Shown: piece after piece, positions 63,908 through 64,000 of the stretch
Numbering within the stretch: the first letter of the stretch is position 1
How the letters are laid out: each line of letters starts with the position of its first letter
Source of the DNA: an uncultured Bacteroidia bacterium
GTDB taxonomy: Bacteria > Bacteroidota > Bacteroidia > Bacteroidales > UBA932
Reading direction: 5' to 3'
Assembly (NCBI GenBank): GCA_902780935.1
Contig: CACZHP010000012.1
Span: forward strand, 1-64,000
DNA: 64,000 bases
The notes under the pieces: model-generated
What the model was told of the DNA's origin: nothing
The model's input: only the letters and a program-made list of their open reading frames with translations
The model's database searches: none
Program-made: the position numbers and the translations under genes

Positions 63908-64000
63908 TTAATAATTCAACTTGACACCGAGGGACACGATCCTTGAGATAGGGTACTTGATAGCATCAAAACCGTTGACCTCAGGGTCCATACCGGTGTA
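63908..64000 (-). CDS. SusC/RagA-family transporter, C-terminal fragment
   Basis: The last 30 codons of a SusC gene whose upstream part lies beyond the window. YTGMDPEVNGFD, then YPISRIVSLGVKLNY and a TAA stop, match the C-terminal barrel strand of the SusC at 58760 (SGMDPECGGYD... PVSRVLAFGVKINY). It is the outer member of the first SusCD pair. Confidence 0.92.
   Translation of the reverse strand, partial: YTGMDPEVNGFDAIKYPISRIVSLGVKLNY

Noticed and set aside
1..64000. CRISPR array, transposase, integrase or prophage genes
   Set aside because: No regularly spaced repeats and no recombinase or phage structural gene were seen on either strand.

Overview
The window comes from a member of the Bacteroidota, most likely an uncultured gut- or rumen-type Bacteroidales with fairly high GC (roughly 55% by eye). 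The evidence is tandem SusC/SusD pairs, BACON and DUF4988 lipoproteins, a gldH/PSP1/holB gene neighbourhood, MalQ with N-terminal CBM20 modules, and promoters of the TTTG-N19-21-TAnnTTTG type. Genus cannot be named from this sequence. Genes are tightly packed; no non-coding stretch exceeds about 190 bases.

Left end (1-8423): a minus-strand operon (AAA ATPase, zinc-less sirtuin, xylulokinase, xylose isomerase) joined by ATGA overlaps. Divergent from it lies rpsU, which has a near-perfect Shine-Dalgarno sequence, unusual in this phylum, and its own terminator. A large AsmA-family protein and a tRNA-Leu(UAG) follow.

Glycan locus (8424-32026): about 21 consecutive minus-strand genes, most touching or overlapping, form a surface polysaccharide locus. 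They encode a threonine-aldolase-like enzyme, an ABC-2 export permease without an ATPase, a Wzy-like polymerase fused to a DUF4846-like domain, GT2, GT4 and GT8-like transferases, two polytopic GT-C type proteins, an MBOAT acyltransferase, two SGNH proteins, UDP-xylose synthase and a ParB-like protein. Three elements are out of the ordinary. One is a right-handed beta-helix protein fused to a complete CheR-type methyltransferase. The second is an HPr-kinase-like protein encoded near a PqqD-like protein that has an acidic C-terminal tail. The third is the polymerase-DUF4846 fusion. Together they may form an undescribed glycan or peptide modification and regulation module, but this is inference.

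Middle (32214-45382): a modular BACON/DUF4988 lipoprotein, 4-alpha-glucanotransferase, a U32 peptidase-family protein, and a housekeeping operon reading trxA, outer-membrane barrel, LOG-family protein, polyprenyl synthase, holB, PSP1/RicT, gldH-like, trmB.

Right end (45086-64000): an RND efflux operon (TolC, adaptor, pump, PII-like small protein), then pgk-lgt-HAD phosphatase divergent from an RlmI-like rRNA methyltransferase. Last comes a polysaccharide or glycoprotein uptake locus with two tandem SusC/SusD pairs (the outer SusC cut by the window edge) and a beta-helix surface lipoprotein. No glycoside hydrolase is visible in that locus within the window.
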